From positions 1,860,001-1,924,000 of the forward strand of contig NZ_JHZZ01000001.1 of assembly GCF_000687935.1 (NCBI RefSeq): a stretch of DNA of 64,000 nucleotides, written 5' to 3'. Positions 32,235-41,952 of the stretch are shown here, one piece after another. Source of the DNA: Polaribacter sp. Hel_I_88. GTDB taxonomy: Bacteria > Bacteroidota > Bacteroidia > Flavobacteriales > Flavobacteriaceae. Within the stretch, counting starts at the first letter, position 1; each line of letters begins with the position of its first letter. The notes under the pieces are model-generated. The model was not told the origin of the DNA and did no database searches. It was given only the letters and a program-made list of their open reading frames with translations. The position numbers were made by a program, and so were the translations under genes.

Positions 32235-32263
32235 TATTTAGTAAACAGTTTTCAGTTCGCAGT

Positions 32264-33091
32264 ATGCAGTTATCAGGTTTGTGTAAAAATTGGTTGGTTT
32301 TTGTTGTGCTACTTTTTTCTTTACAAACTTTTTCGCAAGGATTTGAAATTCCTGAAACTCCAAAGTTTCAAACAAGTGTGTACGATTATTTAGAGCCAAA
32401 ACTACTTTCTGAAGCACAAAAAGCAAATTTAGAGAGTAAATTAGTTCGATACTCAGATACTACATCAACTCAAATTGTGGTTGCAATTATTGCATCTACA
32501 GAAGGAGAAAATATTAATTATTTAGCAGCAAATTGGGGCGAAAAATGGGGAATTGGAGATGCCAAAAAAGATAATGGTGTATTAATTCTATTGGCCAAAG
32601 ACGATAAAAAAATTGCCATTCAAGTTGGTAGAGGAGCAGAGCCCTTATTAACCGATTTTCAATCAAAAAGAATTATAGAGAGAGTTATTTTACCTGAATT
32701 TAGAAAGGGAGATTTTTATGGAGGTTTAGACAAAGGCGCAGACTATATTTTTAAAACTTTAAATGGCGAATTTAAAGGAACTCGCCAACAAAACAAAAAA
32801 GGTTTTGATCCTGGAATTATTATTTTCGTAATTATGATTATCATCTTTTTTATGATTGTTTCTAGAGGAAATAAAAATAATAAAGGTGGAGGCAGAGGAT
32901 ACAGAAGAGGTTCTGTGGCTGGTTCAATACTTGAAGCTATTATTTTGAGCAATGCAGGTAGAGGTGGAGGAAGTTTTGGTGGCGGATTTGGAAGTGGTTC
33001 ATCTGGAGGAGGTTCCTTTGGTGGAGGTGGTTTTGGTGGCGGATTTGGAGGTGGCTCTTTTGGAGGTGGAGGCGCTTCTGGAGGTTGGTAA
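32264..33091 (+). CDS. TPM-domain protein with glycine-rich tail (YgcG-like)
   Basis: A 275-residue membrane protein. A signal peptide (WLVFVVLLFSLQTFSQG) leads to a TPM domain (residues about 30-170, with GILILLAK-like GVLILLAKDDKKIAIQVGRG), a membrane helix (IIIFVIMIIIFFMIV) and a tail rich in Gly, Ser and Phe ending GGW. The start is uncertain: the frame opens 33 bases upstream, but that extra part translates a CAGTTTTCAGTTCGCAG simple-sequence patch like the one after the SDR gene at 26 kb. I therefore prefer the ATG at MQLSGLCK. The related YgcG proteins are membrane-bound with unknown role. Confidence 0.88.
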   Translation: MQLSGLCKNWLVFVVLLFSLQTFSQGFEIPETPKFQTSVYDYLEPKLLSEAQKANLESKLVRYSDTTSTQIVVAIIASTEGENINYLAANWGEKWGIGDAKKDNGVLILLAKDDKKIAIQVGRGAEPLLTDFQSKRIIERVILPEFRKGDFYGGLDKGADYIFKTLNGEFKGTRQQNKKGFDPGIIIFVIMIIIFFMIVSRGNKNNKGGGRGYRRGSVAGSILEAIILSNAGRGGGSFGGGFGSGSSGGGSFGGGGFGGGFGGGSFGGGGASGGW

Positions 33092-33235
33092 GAAGCCTTT
33101 TATCTATCTTAATAATCTTATTATAACTTATTTTATTACAAACTTTCTGAATACTACACTTAAGTTAAAACTCTTTTTAACTAAAGATAAACATTTATTT
33201 TTTTCATATTAGAAAATTATAAAGTATAATTACTT

Positions 33236-34081
33236 ATGAAAAAAATAACAATCCTTTTAAGTATATTTTTATTGATAAGTTGTCAAAATTTTGGACAACT
33301 AAAAGTACTAGGTGAATTACCTGGAGGTTTAAAAGAAATTTCGGGAAATGAAATAGTTGCAGGTTCAGATTTAATTTGGATTCATGAAGATGGAGGAAAT
33401 AAGTCAGAAATATTTGCAATTGATTTTAAAGGAAAAATCAAAATAGAACTTGATATTAAAGAAAAAAATAATGATTGGGAAGATATTACTTCAGATGAAT
33501 TTGGGAATCTTTATATTGGCGATTTTGGGAATAATTACAGTTCAAGAAATCATTTAAAAATTTTAAAAATAAATAAAAAAGATCTAGATAAAAAAGAAGT
33601 CGAAGTTGAGGAAATAGAATTCGAATACGAACATCAAGATAAATTTCCACCAAAAAAGAAAGATCGTTTTTTTGATGCTGAAGGTTTCTTTTATTTTAAA
33701 AACAACTTTTATGTGTTTACAAAAAGTAGAGTAGCAGATGCATATGGAAAAACATCACTCTATAAAATTCCTGCAAAAAAAGGGAAACATACTGCAAAAA
33801 AAATCGGAAGTTTTAATAATGGCAAAGAATCTAACGCTTGGATTACTGCTGCTGATATTTCAGAGGATGGAAAAAAAGTAGTGCTTTTATCACAAAAAAA
33901 TGTACTTATTTTTACTGATTTTAAAAGTGATAATTTCTTATCTGGAAAAGTAAAAAAAATACCATTAGAACATCAGTCTCAAAAAGAAGGAGTTTGTTTT
34001 AAGGATAAAAATACACTTATTATTACTGATGAAAAAGCTGGTAGAAAAGGTGGTTTTTTGTATGAATTAAAAATTAATTAA
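33236..34081 (+). CDS. Predicted lipoprotein with beta-propeller-like repeats
   Basis: A 281-residue envelope lipoprotein (signal peptide ending LISC, Cys16). The body has repeated strand patterns with acidic pairs, for example NNDWEDITSDEFGNLYIGDF, then ADISEDGKKVVLLSQKNVLI and EGVCFKDKNTLIITDEK. This suggests a propeller of the kind in SdiA-regulated-like proteins. No catalytic motif is visible. Its stop codon shares the four bases TTAA with the convergent DUF423 gene. Confidence 0.75.
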   Translation: MKKITILLSIFLLISCQNFGQLKVLGELPGGLKEISGNEIVAGSDLIWIHEDGGNKSEIFAIDFKGKIKIELDIKEKNNDWEDITSDEFGNLYIGDFGNNYSSRNHLKILKINKKDLDKKEVEVEEIEFEYEHQDKFPPKKKDRFFDAEGFFYFKNNFYVFTKSRVADAYGKTSLYKIPAKKGKHTAKKIGSFNNGKESNAWITAADISEDGKKVVLLSQKNVLIFTDFKSDNFLSGKVKKIPLEHQSQKEGVCFKDKNTLIITDEKAGRKGGFLYELKIN

Positions 34082-34455
34082 ATCAAAAATTTAAAAAGCA
34101 ACAAGATCCAGCCTGCAACTAAAAACAAACCTCCCAAAGGTGTAATTGGTCCTAAAAACTTCAATTTTTTATTGTTTGCTGATGATAAAACCAAGCCATA
34201 AATAGAAAATGAAAACAAGATAGTACCAATGATGAAAGTATTTATAATATAGGCGTTTATAGTTGCTGAAACGTCTAAATTAAAGCCTAAAACAAGCAAT
34301 ACAATTGCATGATACATTTGGTATTTAACACCTGTTTCAAAACTCTGTAACTGATCTGTAGTTAATTTTTTCTTTAATAAATGTGCCCCAAAAGCACCAA
34401 AAATTATTGCTAAACTACCAAAAATACATCCAAAAATTAAAGCTAACTGACTCAT
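34078..34455 (-). CDS. DUF423 family membrane protein
   Basis: A 125-residue four-helix membrane protein with the DUF423 marks FGAFGAHLLKKKLTTDQLQS, then FETGVKYQMYHAIVLLVLG and the last helix TPLGGLFLVAGWILLLF. The E. coli relative is YgdD; the function is unknown. It lies 4 bases downstream of the giant phosphoesterase gene on the same strand, so they are probably co-transcribed. Confidence 0.93.
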   Translation of the reverse strand: MSQLALIFGCIFGSLAIIFGAFGAHLLKKKLTTDQLQSFETGVKYQMYHAIVLLVLGFNLDVSATINAYIINTFIIGTILFSFSIYGLVLSSANNKKLKFLGPITPLGGLFLVAGWILLLFKFLI

Positions 34456-34458
34456 ATC

Positions 34459-37400
34459 TTAAAAATCAAAACCTAAAGTAAAAGTTATACGTACTCCATC
34501 ATCACCAGTAAAAACACCAAAATTACCTGCTAGAATATCTGCTGCATTTATAAAAAATCCTCCTCCATAAGAAGTTCTTGGTTGGTTAGTTGTGTTAGGT
34601 AAAGCCGTTAAACTATCTGGAGTTCCCCAAACTTTACCATAATCAAAACCACCAAAAAGTCCTATATTGGTAGGCAATAAATTTGTTTTTACGCTTCTTA
34701 AATTCCAACGAATATCAGAAGAATGATAAAAAGCATTTTTGCCTGCAAAACGTTCGTTTCTATAAGCACGCATTCCATTATTACCTCCAATACTAGATGC
34801 TTGATAAAATTCAAATTCATCATCAAAAATAAATTGACCATTAATTTTTGACGCTAAAACTAATTTTCCACTAGGTATTAATTTATGGGTAATTGATAAA
34901 GAAGATGCTGCATAGGTAAAATCTCTATTTTCTTTGATGTTGCCTGTAAAACCAACTTTTGCTAAAAGTTGAACACCTAAAGTGGGAAAAGCAGGATTGT
35001 CTGAATGTTGGTAAGAATAACTAGCTTCTGTATTAATAAATTGTTGTCTTTCAAAAACTCTATTGCCAGCTGCATATTGCGTTTCCAAAAATCTACCTGC
35101 TGTTCTATCTACATTATAATTTTGATATTTTGCAGCCACTTTAAATTCAGCACCTAATTCGCCTCTCCATTTTAAATAGGTTCCTCCAATTACTTTTTCA
35201 ATTTTAACTCTATTAAAATCTCTATTTTCTATATCATCAGCCTCTAAATTAACAGAGCTGTTGCCAAAACCGAAGAAGTTTTGGGCAAAATTTGCACTTG
35301 TATATTTTCCTTCAAAACCTAAATTCCACTTTTTTATGATGTTAGCAAATTCACCATCATAATTTAGCTCAAAACCACTTGTTGCAAAATAATAAAAAGC
35401 AGATACCACGTGTTTTCTGGTAAAAGGATTTCTTTCAAAACTATTTACCAAAAAAGTATTTTTAACGCCTAATTTTATGCCATCATCTGGATTGTAACCG
35501 ATTGCAGGTGAAAGTGAGTTTTTAAAACTTCTAATTTTTTTATAATCATAGATATTGGTTCTATAATCATCTGTCAGTTTCTTGTTTACATTTGGAGTTT
35601 TAAAAGTGCTTTTCTTTGATTTATAGTCATAAACTTTTACTTTTTTAGTTTCGTTAATTTCATATACATCGTTATTTAGGCCACCAATAATTTTTAAATT
35701 TATTGTTTTTTTACCAGCATTTCCATTTAATGTAAACACGTCATCATCATCTAAACCATATAGCCAAATGTTTTTAGTAACATCATATTTATAGGTTCTT
35801 TGAAGCATAATGTCTGCTTTTTCTCCACCTTTAATTCTATACACTGTAACTTTTGTATCTCCATTTTCAAAACGTTCAATATCAAACCAATCATCTTTAT
35901 TGGTTCCTTTTATCACTTGAAAATTATTTAAATAAGCATAGTATTTATCTGCTATTTTTTGAAGATTCTTTTTTCTTCCTTTTAGTTTTCTTTTAATATC
36001 CTGAATGGTTTCATCATGAACTTCTTTTGGGAATTTTGCAAATGCCCCTTCTATAACCTCATCTGTAATTTGGTTTTGTATAATTGCAACTTGTGCATCC
36101 CAAACTTTTTTATCAGAATTATGAATCAAAGTCATATCTAAAGGATAACCAGATAAATTGAACCACTTTGGTTTTTCTATATCTACTTGGTAAGAGCGCA
36201 TTCCTCTTAAATCTGGAATTAATCTTGTAAAAATATTTAACAAAATTCCATCACCAAAAATAGAAAATGCTTGATCTCTATCTCTGGGTACAGGTCTGTA
36301 AACTACTTTATCATCTGTTTCAAATTCAGCCCATCTCCATTGGTCTTGGTGTCTGTCCCAATCTCCTATAAGCATATCAAATAAACGTGCTCTAATATAA
36401 GATTCTTCGTCAATACTATATTTTTCGTCTTTTTTTAAGTTTTTTCTTAAATCATCTGTACTAATTATTTCATTAGCATAACCAAAACTTTTTTCATCTC
36501 CATGACCATCTGCACTTCGTTCTTCAATCATATATAACTCATCTCCATAATCTGCATTAAATTCGCCTAAACCTTTTTGTTTTGGCACATAATATAAAAC
36601 AGGATTTGAGTGATACACATCTATAGCATCAGCTAAATCTCCAATTGTAAAAGGCGCATATGGGTGTGAGCCTGTAAAAACATCCAGTAATAAATCTTCT
36701 GTGTATGTTTTACTAAATTGGCCTTCTACATATTGATCTTTAAAAGCAACAGCTTGCAAATATTGTACAGCGTTTTTGCGTAAAGCTCTCATTGTGTATT
36801 CTCTACCTTCTTTGTCTTCTAGTCGTAAAGTTTTAGATTGATGTCCTCCACCTCTTCTAACAGGAGTTAAACCACCATGTAAAGTGTCTAAATTTACTGT
36901 AGGCGCATTTACTTTTTGCCCAAAATATTTTCGGTATCTTTTGCCCCAAAGTAAATTGTAAAATTTTCCTTTTGTAACTTCTTGATCCGTATAAATAGAA
37001 GCTTCTTTTTCCGATAGTTTTGCATTTGGAAAATCGCTATATTCTATGATACTATCTTTCTTGAAAACATTTGCTTCATATACTATTTTACGATCTTTAG
37101 CTGTGTAAAAATGAACAGTAGAAGAACCATCTTTATAAACGTCTAACCTTGCAAAACCTTGTGTTCCGTATGAAAATTTACCTCCATTTACATTTTTTGT
37201 TGCTGTTAGTTTAGAGCCAGAACCACTTACAATTTGAGGTATATTATCTTGTACTATGTACTGAATGCTGTGCTCATGTCCTGAAACAAAAATTATCTTT
37301 TCATTTTGTTGCGCCAAACTAATAATACGTTTTCTTAACCTATTGTATTTTTCGTTTTGTTGATCTACATCTAAAGCACCAGCAGTTTTACGAAGAATAT

Positions 37401-38157
37401 TTATAGCACTACCTATAATTGGCAAAGGTTTCATGTGGCTTTTAAAAGAATAATAACCTCCATGAGGACCGTTTGTAAACATAGGGTGATGCAAAGCAAT
37501 AAGTGTTGTTTTTCCTTGAGATTTTTTAATATCTCCCTCTAACTCTTCAAAGAATTTTTCACGCGTTTTTATCTCACATTCATCATTGATTCCTGGGTGA
37601 TTATCCCAATTTGTAACAAACCAGTGTGTGTCTACAACAATAATATTAATAGCATCATTAACTTCAATTTTTTCTAAAGGACAACCATTATCTGGTTCAA
37701 AACTTTTTTTGCCTAAAGCATCTTCTACTAATTTTTCTTGTCTCTTTAATCCCTTTAAACCATTATACCAATCATGATTTCCAGGAATCATTAAAGTTTT
37801 TCCAGGAAATTTTTTGCCAATATCTGTTTGAACTTTTAAACGATGTTTTGCTAATTCATATTCTTTAGAATTTTCTTCAGGAATTCCTTTTGGGTAAACA
37901 TTATCACCCAAAAAAATTAAAGTCGAATTTTTTTTTGCTTTTAGAATTTCTTGATTTAAGTAAGACAAGGCAGAATCTCTTCTGTATAAATCAGAATTAC
38001 CAGCATCTCCAATTAAATAAAAAGAGTGACTTATATTAGACGAATCTTTTCTAGGAACATAATTTTGACCTTCTGCCACCTGCATTTTTACAGTTGCACA
38101 AGCAGAAATTAATAAAACGACAAAAGAAATATATATAAAATTTTTGAGTGCTTTCAT
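34459..38157 (-). CDS. Lipoprotein fusion: metallophosphoesterase, kinase-like domain, BamA-type beta-barrel
   Basis: A 1232-residue envelope protein. The lipobox is VVLLISAC (Cys20). Residues about 45-360 are a calcineurin-like phosphoesterase with all metal motifs: YLIGDAG, FLGDNVYP, PGNHDW, ALHHP and SGHEHS. The last 360 residues (from about 870) are a BamA/D15-type outer-membrane barrel ending ITFTLGFDF. The middle (about 430-640) has GGGHQSKTLRLE, YTMRALRKNA, LFDMLIGDWDRHQDQWRWA and PVPRDRDQAF, which look like the glycine loop, lysine strand, catalytic loop and metal motif of HipA/FAM20/CotH-type kinases. The kinase reading is inference from motifs. Processing of a phosphorylated surface or periplasmic substrate would fit. 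Confidence 0.9.
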   Translation of the reverse strand: MKALKNFIYISFVVLLISACATVKMQVAEGQNYVPRKDSSNISHSFYLIGDAGNSDLYRRDSALSYLNQEILKAKKNSTLIFLGDNVYPKGIPEENSKEYELAKHRLKVQTDIGKKFPGKTLMIPGNHDWYNGLKGLKRQEKLVEDALGKKSFEPDNGCPLEKIEVNDAINIIVVDTHWFVTNWDNHPGINDECEIKTREKFFEELEGDIKKSQGKTTLIALHHPMFTNGPHGGYYSFKSHMKPLPIIGSAINILRKTAGALDVDQQNEKYNRLRKRIISLAQQNEKIIFVSGHEHSIQYIVQDNIPQIVSGSGSKLTATKNVNGGKFSYGTQGFARLDVYKDGSSTVHFYTAKDRKIVYEANVFKKDSIIEYSDFPNAKLSEKEASIYTDQEVTKGKFYNLLWGKRYRKYFGQKVNAPTVNLDTLHGGLTPVRRGGGHQSKTLRLEDKEGREYTMRALRKNAVQYLQAVAFKDQYVEGQFSKTYTEDLLLDVFTGSHPYAPFTIGDLADAIDVYHSNPVLYYVPKQKGLGEFNADYGDELYMIEERSADGHGDEKSFGYANEIISTDDLRKNLKKDEKYSIDEESYIRARLFDMLIGDWDRHQDQWRWAEFETDDKVVYRPVPRDRDQAFSIFGDGILLNIFTRLIPDLRGMRSYQVDIEKPKWFNLSGYPLDMTLIHNSDKKVWDAQVAIIQNQITDEVIEGAFAKFPKEVHDETIQDIKRKLKGRKKNLQKIADKYYAYLNNFQVIKGTNKDDWFDIERFENGDTKVTVYRIKGGEKADIMLQRTYKYDVTKNIWLYGLDDDDVFTLNGNAGKKTINLKIIGGLNNDVYEINETKKVKVYDYKSKKSTFKTPNVNKKLTDDYRTNIYDYKKIRSFKNSLSPAIGYNPDDGIKLGVKNTFLVNSFERNPFTRKHVVSAFYYFATSGFELNYDGEFANIIKKWNLGFEGKYTSANFAQNFFGFGNSSVNLEADDIENRDFNRVKIEKVIGGTYLKWRGELGAEFKVAAKYQNYNVDRTAGRFLETQYAAGNRVFERQQFINTEASYSYQHSDNPAFPTLGVQLLAKVGFTGNIKENRDFTYAASSLSITHKLIPSGKLVLASKINGQFIFDDEFEFYQASSIGGNNGMRAYRNERFAGKNAFYHSSDIRWNLRSVKTNLLPTNIGLFGGFDYGKVWGTPDSLTALPNTTNQPRTSYGGGFFINAADILAGNFGVFTGDDGVRITFTLGFDF

Positions 38158-38171
38158 AAATGCAAAATTAA

Positions 38172-38771
38172 CTATTTAGAAATTGATTTTTTATAACTAT
38201 TCAAATCTTCTTTCGTATCAATATCTAATAAATTTGTTGATAAATCTGAGCAAAGAACATCATTTTTATGATGATTAATGAACTCTTTTGCACCTTTATC
38301 TGCCTCAATCAAAATTAAATCGTTAAAATATTTTTTTGGGATAATTGCAGGAACTCCAAATTTGTTTCCATACTTAGAAGCAATAATATTCTCTTTATTT
38401 TCTTCGGATAAAAAAATCATCGATTTTAAGTACGCAATATCAATAGCTGGTTGATCTGCGAGTAAGATAAAAAAGCTTTCAAAATTTAAGTTATTTTTTT
38501 TAAAGTGATGAATGCCTGCAACAATACTAGCACTCAAACCTGTTTCAAAATTTGTATTGTTGATAAAATTGATGTTTTTTGTTACGATTTCACTCTTAAC
38601 TTTATCAGCATTTGCACCTAAAACACAAAAAATGTCATCAGAAAAAATATTTTTAATTTTCTCTAAAGTAATGTCTAAAAGTGTTTTTTGATTGATTTTC
38701 TCTAGCTGTTTAATACTTTTCATTCTGGATGATTTCCCAGCAGCTAAAACTAAAACAGCAATATTTTTCAT
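38172..38771 (-). CDS. mocA: Molybdenum cofactor cytidylyltransferase-like protein
   Basis: A 199-residue nucleotidyltransferase. LVLAAGKSSRMKSIKQLEKI is the nucleotide-binding motif, FILLADQPAI and FGVPAIIPKKYF are further family marks. MocA joins CMP to molybdopterin, making the cofactor used by xanthine dehydrogenase-family enzymes. Two genes of such an enzyme lie in the same minus-strand block, together with XdhC, which fits this role. Its start lies one base after the XdhC stop. Confidence 0.9.
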   Translation of the reverse strand: MKNIAVLVLAAGKSSRMKSIKQLEKINQKTLLDITLEKIKNIFSDDIFCVLGANADKVKSEIVTKNINFINNTNFETGLSASIVAGIHHFKKNNLNFESFFILLADQPAIDIAYLKSMIFLSEENKENIIASKYGNKFGVPAIIPKKYFNDLILIEADKGAKEFINHHKNDVLCSDLSTNLLDIDTKEDLNSYKKSISK

Positions 38772-39791
38772 TTACGATGAATGAATTTTTCCAGTTATAT
38801 TTCTCAAAGAAAAAGGTTCTTTTTGGTTGATGACAGACAAAATTTCTGCAACAATAGAAATTGCAATTTCTTCGGGAGTTTTTGCACCAATATGCAAACC
38901 TGCAGGAGAGTAAATACAATCTAAAAATTCTTCAGTTGTATTTGGAGCAAACTCAAAAAGCTCATTCAACAAACGTTCTCTCTTTTTTGGTGACCCAATG
39001 ATTCCTATATATTTTGGTTGATAATCTGCCAATTTTACAACGTATTTTAAATCTTGTACATAACTATGATTCATAATTACTATGGCGCAATTTTCTTGAA
39101 TATCTGTAAATTGAATGGTTTCTGGAGAATCTCCAACAACCGAATTTGCACCAGGAAAATCTTTCAAACTTTTAGAATCTTTAGCAGATGTAATTACATC
39201 AATTTCCCAACCTAAGTTTGTAGCTATTTTACATAGTTTTACAGCATCATGTTCACCACCAATAATCATCAATTTAAAAGCAGGTTTTAGAATTTGCGAA
39301 AAAACTTCAACTTTATGTTCTTGTTGATGATTAAAAGTATCAGCAAAAGTAAATTGTTGTTGATTCTCGAAAGTTACAACAGAACCAAAATTGCCAAAAG
39401 TTTCATCTTCTTTTTTAAAATAACTATCAATTTTTAAAGCTTCTCTTTTCGCACTTGCTTTTAAAAAGGTTTTTAAAAAATCATCCGTAATAAAAAAAGG
39501 TTCAATTAAAATATAGAGCATACCTTCACAACCTAATCTGTATCTACCATCATACGTAATAATTTTTGGTTGATTATCTTTAAAAACAGTGTTTGCTCTG
39601 TGTATAATTTCTTTTTCTACACAACCACCAGAAACAGCTCCAACAGTTTTTAAATCTTCAGCAATAAGCATTCTAACACCTGGTTTTCTGTAGGATGATC
39701 CTTTCAAAAAAACCACAGAAGCCAAGACGTTTTTCAATCCATTTTGTTGATTGAGAATTGCTTGCTGTACTATTTCTTTAAACTCGTGCAT
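38772..39791 (-). CDS. xdhC: XdhC family molybdenum cofactor insertion/sulfuration protein
   Basis: A 339-residue protein. The XdhC/CoxI N-terminal part has SSYRKPGVRMLIAEDLKTVG and AVSGGCVEKEII, with a Cys that may hold the cofactor. The C-terminal Rossmann domain has LMIIGGEHDAVKLC, FPGANSVVGDSPETIQF and IGAKTPEEIAISIVAEI. XdhC proteins bind and sulfurate molybdenum cofactor before handing it to the enzyme. Two ATG codons stand in tandem at the start; the second is used here. It is between mocA and the catalytic subunit genes. Confidence 0.93.
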   Translation of the reverse strand: MHEFKEIVQQAILNQQNGLKNVLASVVFLKGSSYRKPGVRMLIAEDLKTVGAVSGGCVEKEIIHRANTVFKDNQPKIITYDGRYRLGCEGMLYILIEPFFITDDFLKTFLKASAKREALKIDSYFKKEDETFGNFGSVVTFENQQQFTFADTFNHQQEHKVEVFSQILKPAFKLMIIGGEHDAVKLCKIATNLGWEIDVITSAKDSKSLKDFPGANSVVGDSPETIQFTDIQENCAIVIMNHSYVQDLKYVVKLADYQPKYIGIIGSPKKRERLLNELFEFAPNTTEEFLDCIYSPAGLHIGAKTPEEIAISIVAEILSVINQKEPFSLRNITGKIHSS

Positions 39792-39798
39792 CATAAAT

Positions 39799-41949
39799 TT
39801 ACGACAGTTTTAAAGGCATTTCCGTTAATCTTTTTCCTGTTAATCTTCTTACAGCATTTGCAATTGCAGCAGCAATAGGACCTAAAGGAGGTTCGCCAAC
39901 AGGCAAAGGTTTATCAACTCCTTGCAATAAAAATACATTAATTTCTTTAGGCGAATGTTTCATTAATCCCATATCATAAGGTCCAAAAATGGTTGGTTGT
40001 AATTGTCCGTCTTCAATAAACATTTTTTCGTGCATTGCTGCACTCATTGCCATAATCATGGCTCCTTCACATTGTGCTTTTACTTGATCTGGATTTACTG
40101 CAATTCCACAATCCATAACACAGGTTATTTTATGAACCTTTATTTGATTATCAACAATAGAAACTTCTGCAACTTGTGCACAAGGCGTTCCTGTATCAGT
40201 AGAACTTGCAAAACCCATCGCTTTTCCATCAACAATTGCATCAGAATACTTAGATTCTTGTTGCGCTTTTTTGATGACGTTTTTTAAACGAACTCCTTCT
40301 TCATTGTCTTTAATTTGCGCTAAACGCAACTCAATTGGGTTTTTATTTCCTTTGATTGCCAATTCATCCACAAAACTTTCAATAGCAAACGTATTGGCTA
40401 ATAAACCTAAACTTCGCCACCAACTTGTAGCAAATGGCAAGGTTTTATGCCATTGAACAGCTCTAATATTTTCGATTCCAGAATAATGAATACTTCCACC
40501 TCTTATAGCACCAAAATCGGCCCCTAAAACTTTATTAGCAATATCTGGTAATAATAAGGAATCAATTGCTACATTTCCACTTGCAAAATGATGTTCTAAA
40601 TTAGCAATTAAACCCTCTTTATTTAGTTTTCCTTTCATAATATGATGTGTTGGTGGACGAAACATATCATTCTGAAATTCTTCTTTTCTTGTGAAAAAAT
40701 ATTTTACAGGTTGCCCAACTGCTTTTGATAATTGAACAGCTTGAATTGCGTGATTTGTATTTAATCTTCGACCAAAACCACCTCCTAAATAAGTCGGAAT
40801 TATATTGATATTTTCTTTATCAATATCTAACGCTTTAGAAATTTGATTTTGAGTAATACCCACAACTTGTGTAGAAAGAATTACAGTAACTTTACCATCT
40901 TTGTAAGAAGCAACAGCACCATTTGGTTCCATTTGAGCGTGCGCACCTAAAGGACTTTTAAATTCAATTTCTAAAATGTCTTCATCATCATTTTCTAAAT
41001 TATCTCCTTCTTTTTGAACAATCATTTCATCTCCACTTCCTACAGAAATTAACGTTCTAATATCTTCTTCTGTCCATTTTTTTGAGATGTTCCACTCAAC
41101 ATCAACTTCCATTTTTGCAGCCAATGCTTGTGGATATGTTTTAGCAACAATACCAACCCAATCATCAATTTGAACAACTTTTACAACGCCAGGCATGTTT
41201 TCTGCATTGCCAAAATTTGCACTTTTAAAAGTTGCTCCAATATGTTCTGGTCTAATGATAACTGCATGTAACATATTGTCCATTTCAGCATCCATTCCAA
41301 AAATAGCATCACCAAAAATTTTTGCTTTTAAATCGATTCTTGGCACAGGTTTTCCAACTAATTTATAGTCTTTAACAGCTTTTAATTTTGGAGTATCAGG
41401 AATGTCCCATTCTGTAATATCTTTAACAGCATCAACATAACTTATTTGTTGGTTGTTTCCAGAAACAATTCCGTCTTTAGTCGATAAATTTTCAACAGGA
41501 ATATTTAGTTTTTTAGAAGCTTCAATCTTAATCATTTCACGCATTGTAGCAGCCATTTCACGCAAAGGCATCCATAAAGAAGCTACAGATAAACTACCTC
41601 CAGTTCCTAAACCATCTACAACTCCACTTGCTGTAGATGCTGCAATAACTTGAATTTGATCAATATTAATATCTAATTCATCTGCAGCAATTTGAGCCAA
41701 ACCTGTAAAAGTTCCTTGACCCATTTCTACTTTTGGCGAATGTAGCATTACAGTATTATCTTCTGTAATTTCGAACCATAAATTAGGTTCAGTTCCAGAA
41801 CCTGAATAAGGAGATACGAAAGAATCTGCAAAATCAATAATTTGTCTACGAATTGGATTTCTCATTACATAGGTTCCAACTGCTAAAACGCCTAAAGTTC
41901 CTAAACCACCTCTCACTAAAAATTTTCTACGTGATATATTTTTGCTCAT
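39799..41949 (-). CDS. iorB: Molybdenum hydroxylase large subunit (isoquinoline 1-oxidoreductase beta type)
   Basis: A 716-residue molybdopterin-binding subunit. A twin-arginine signal (SRRKFLVRGGLGTLGVLAVG) marks it for export folded. The catalytic regions include VEMGQGTFTGLAQIAADELD, TYLGGGFGRRL and the C-terminal VGEPPLGPIAAAIANAVRR, where the Glu is the general base of this family. It lacks fused FeS or FAD domains, the IorB layout. It hydroxylates N-heterocycles or aldehydes; the substrate is unknown. The small FeS subunit is encoded three bases upstream. Confidence 0.94.
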   Translation of the reverse strand: MSKNISRRKFLVRGGLGTLGVLAVGTYVMRNPIRRQIIDFADSFVSPYSGSGTEPNLWFEITEDNTVMLHSPKVEMGQGTFTGLAQIAADELDINIDQIQVIAASTASGVVDGLGTGGSLSVASLWMPLREMAATMREMIKIEASKKLNIPVENLSTKDGIVSGNNQQISYVDAVKDITEWDIPDTPKLKAVKDYKLVGKPVPRIDLKAKIFGDAIFGMDAEMDNMLHAVIIRPEHIGATFKSANFGNAENMPGVVKVVQIDDWVGIVAKTYPQALAAKMEVDVEWNISKKWTEEDIRTLISVGSGDEMIVQKEGDNLENDDEDILEIEFKSPLGAHAQMEPNGAVASYKDGKVTVILSTQVVGITQNQISKALDIDKENINIIPTYLGGGFGRRLNTNHAIQAVQLSKAVGQPVKYFFTRKEEFQNDMFRPPTHHIMKGKLNKEGLIANLEHHFASGNVAIDSLLLPDIANKVLGADFGAIRGGSIHYSGIENIRAVQWHKTLPFATSWWRSLGLLANTFAIESFVDELAIKGNKNPIELRLAQIKDNEEGVRLKNVIKKAQQESKYSDAIVDGKAMGFASSTDTGTPCAQVAEVSIVDNQIKVHKITCVMDCGIAVNPDQVKAQCEGAMIMAMSAAMHEKMFIEDGQLQPTIFGPYDMGLMKHSPKEINVFLLQGVDKPLPVGEPPLGPIAAAIANAVRRLTGKRLTEMPLKLS

Positions 41950-41952
41950 ATC

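Noticed and set aside
32952..33212. Valine/glutamate-rich ORF over the glycine-rich tail of the TPM protein
   Set aside because: It is the shifted frame of the Gly/Ser/Phe repeats.
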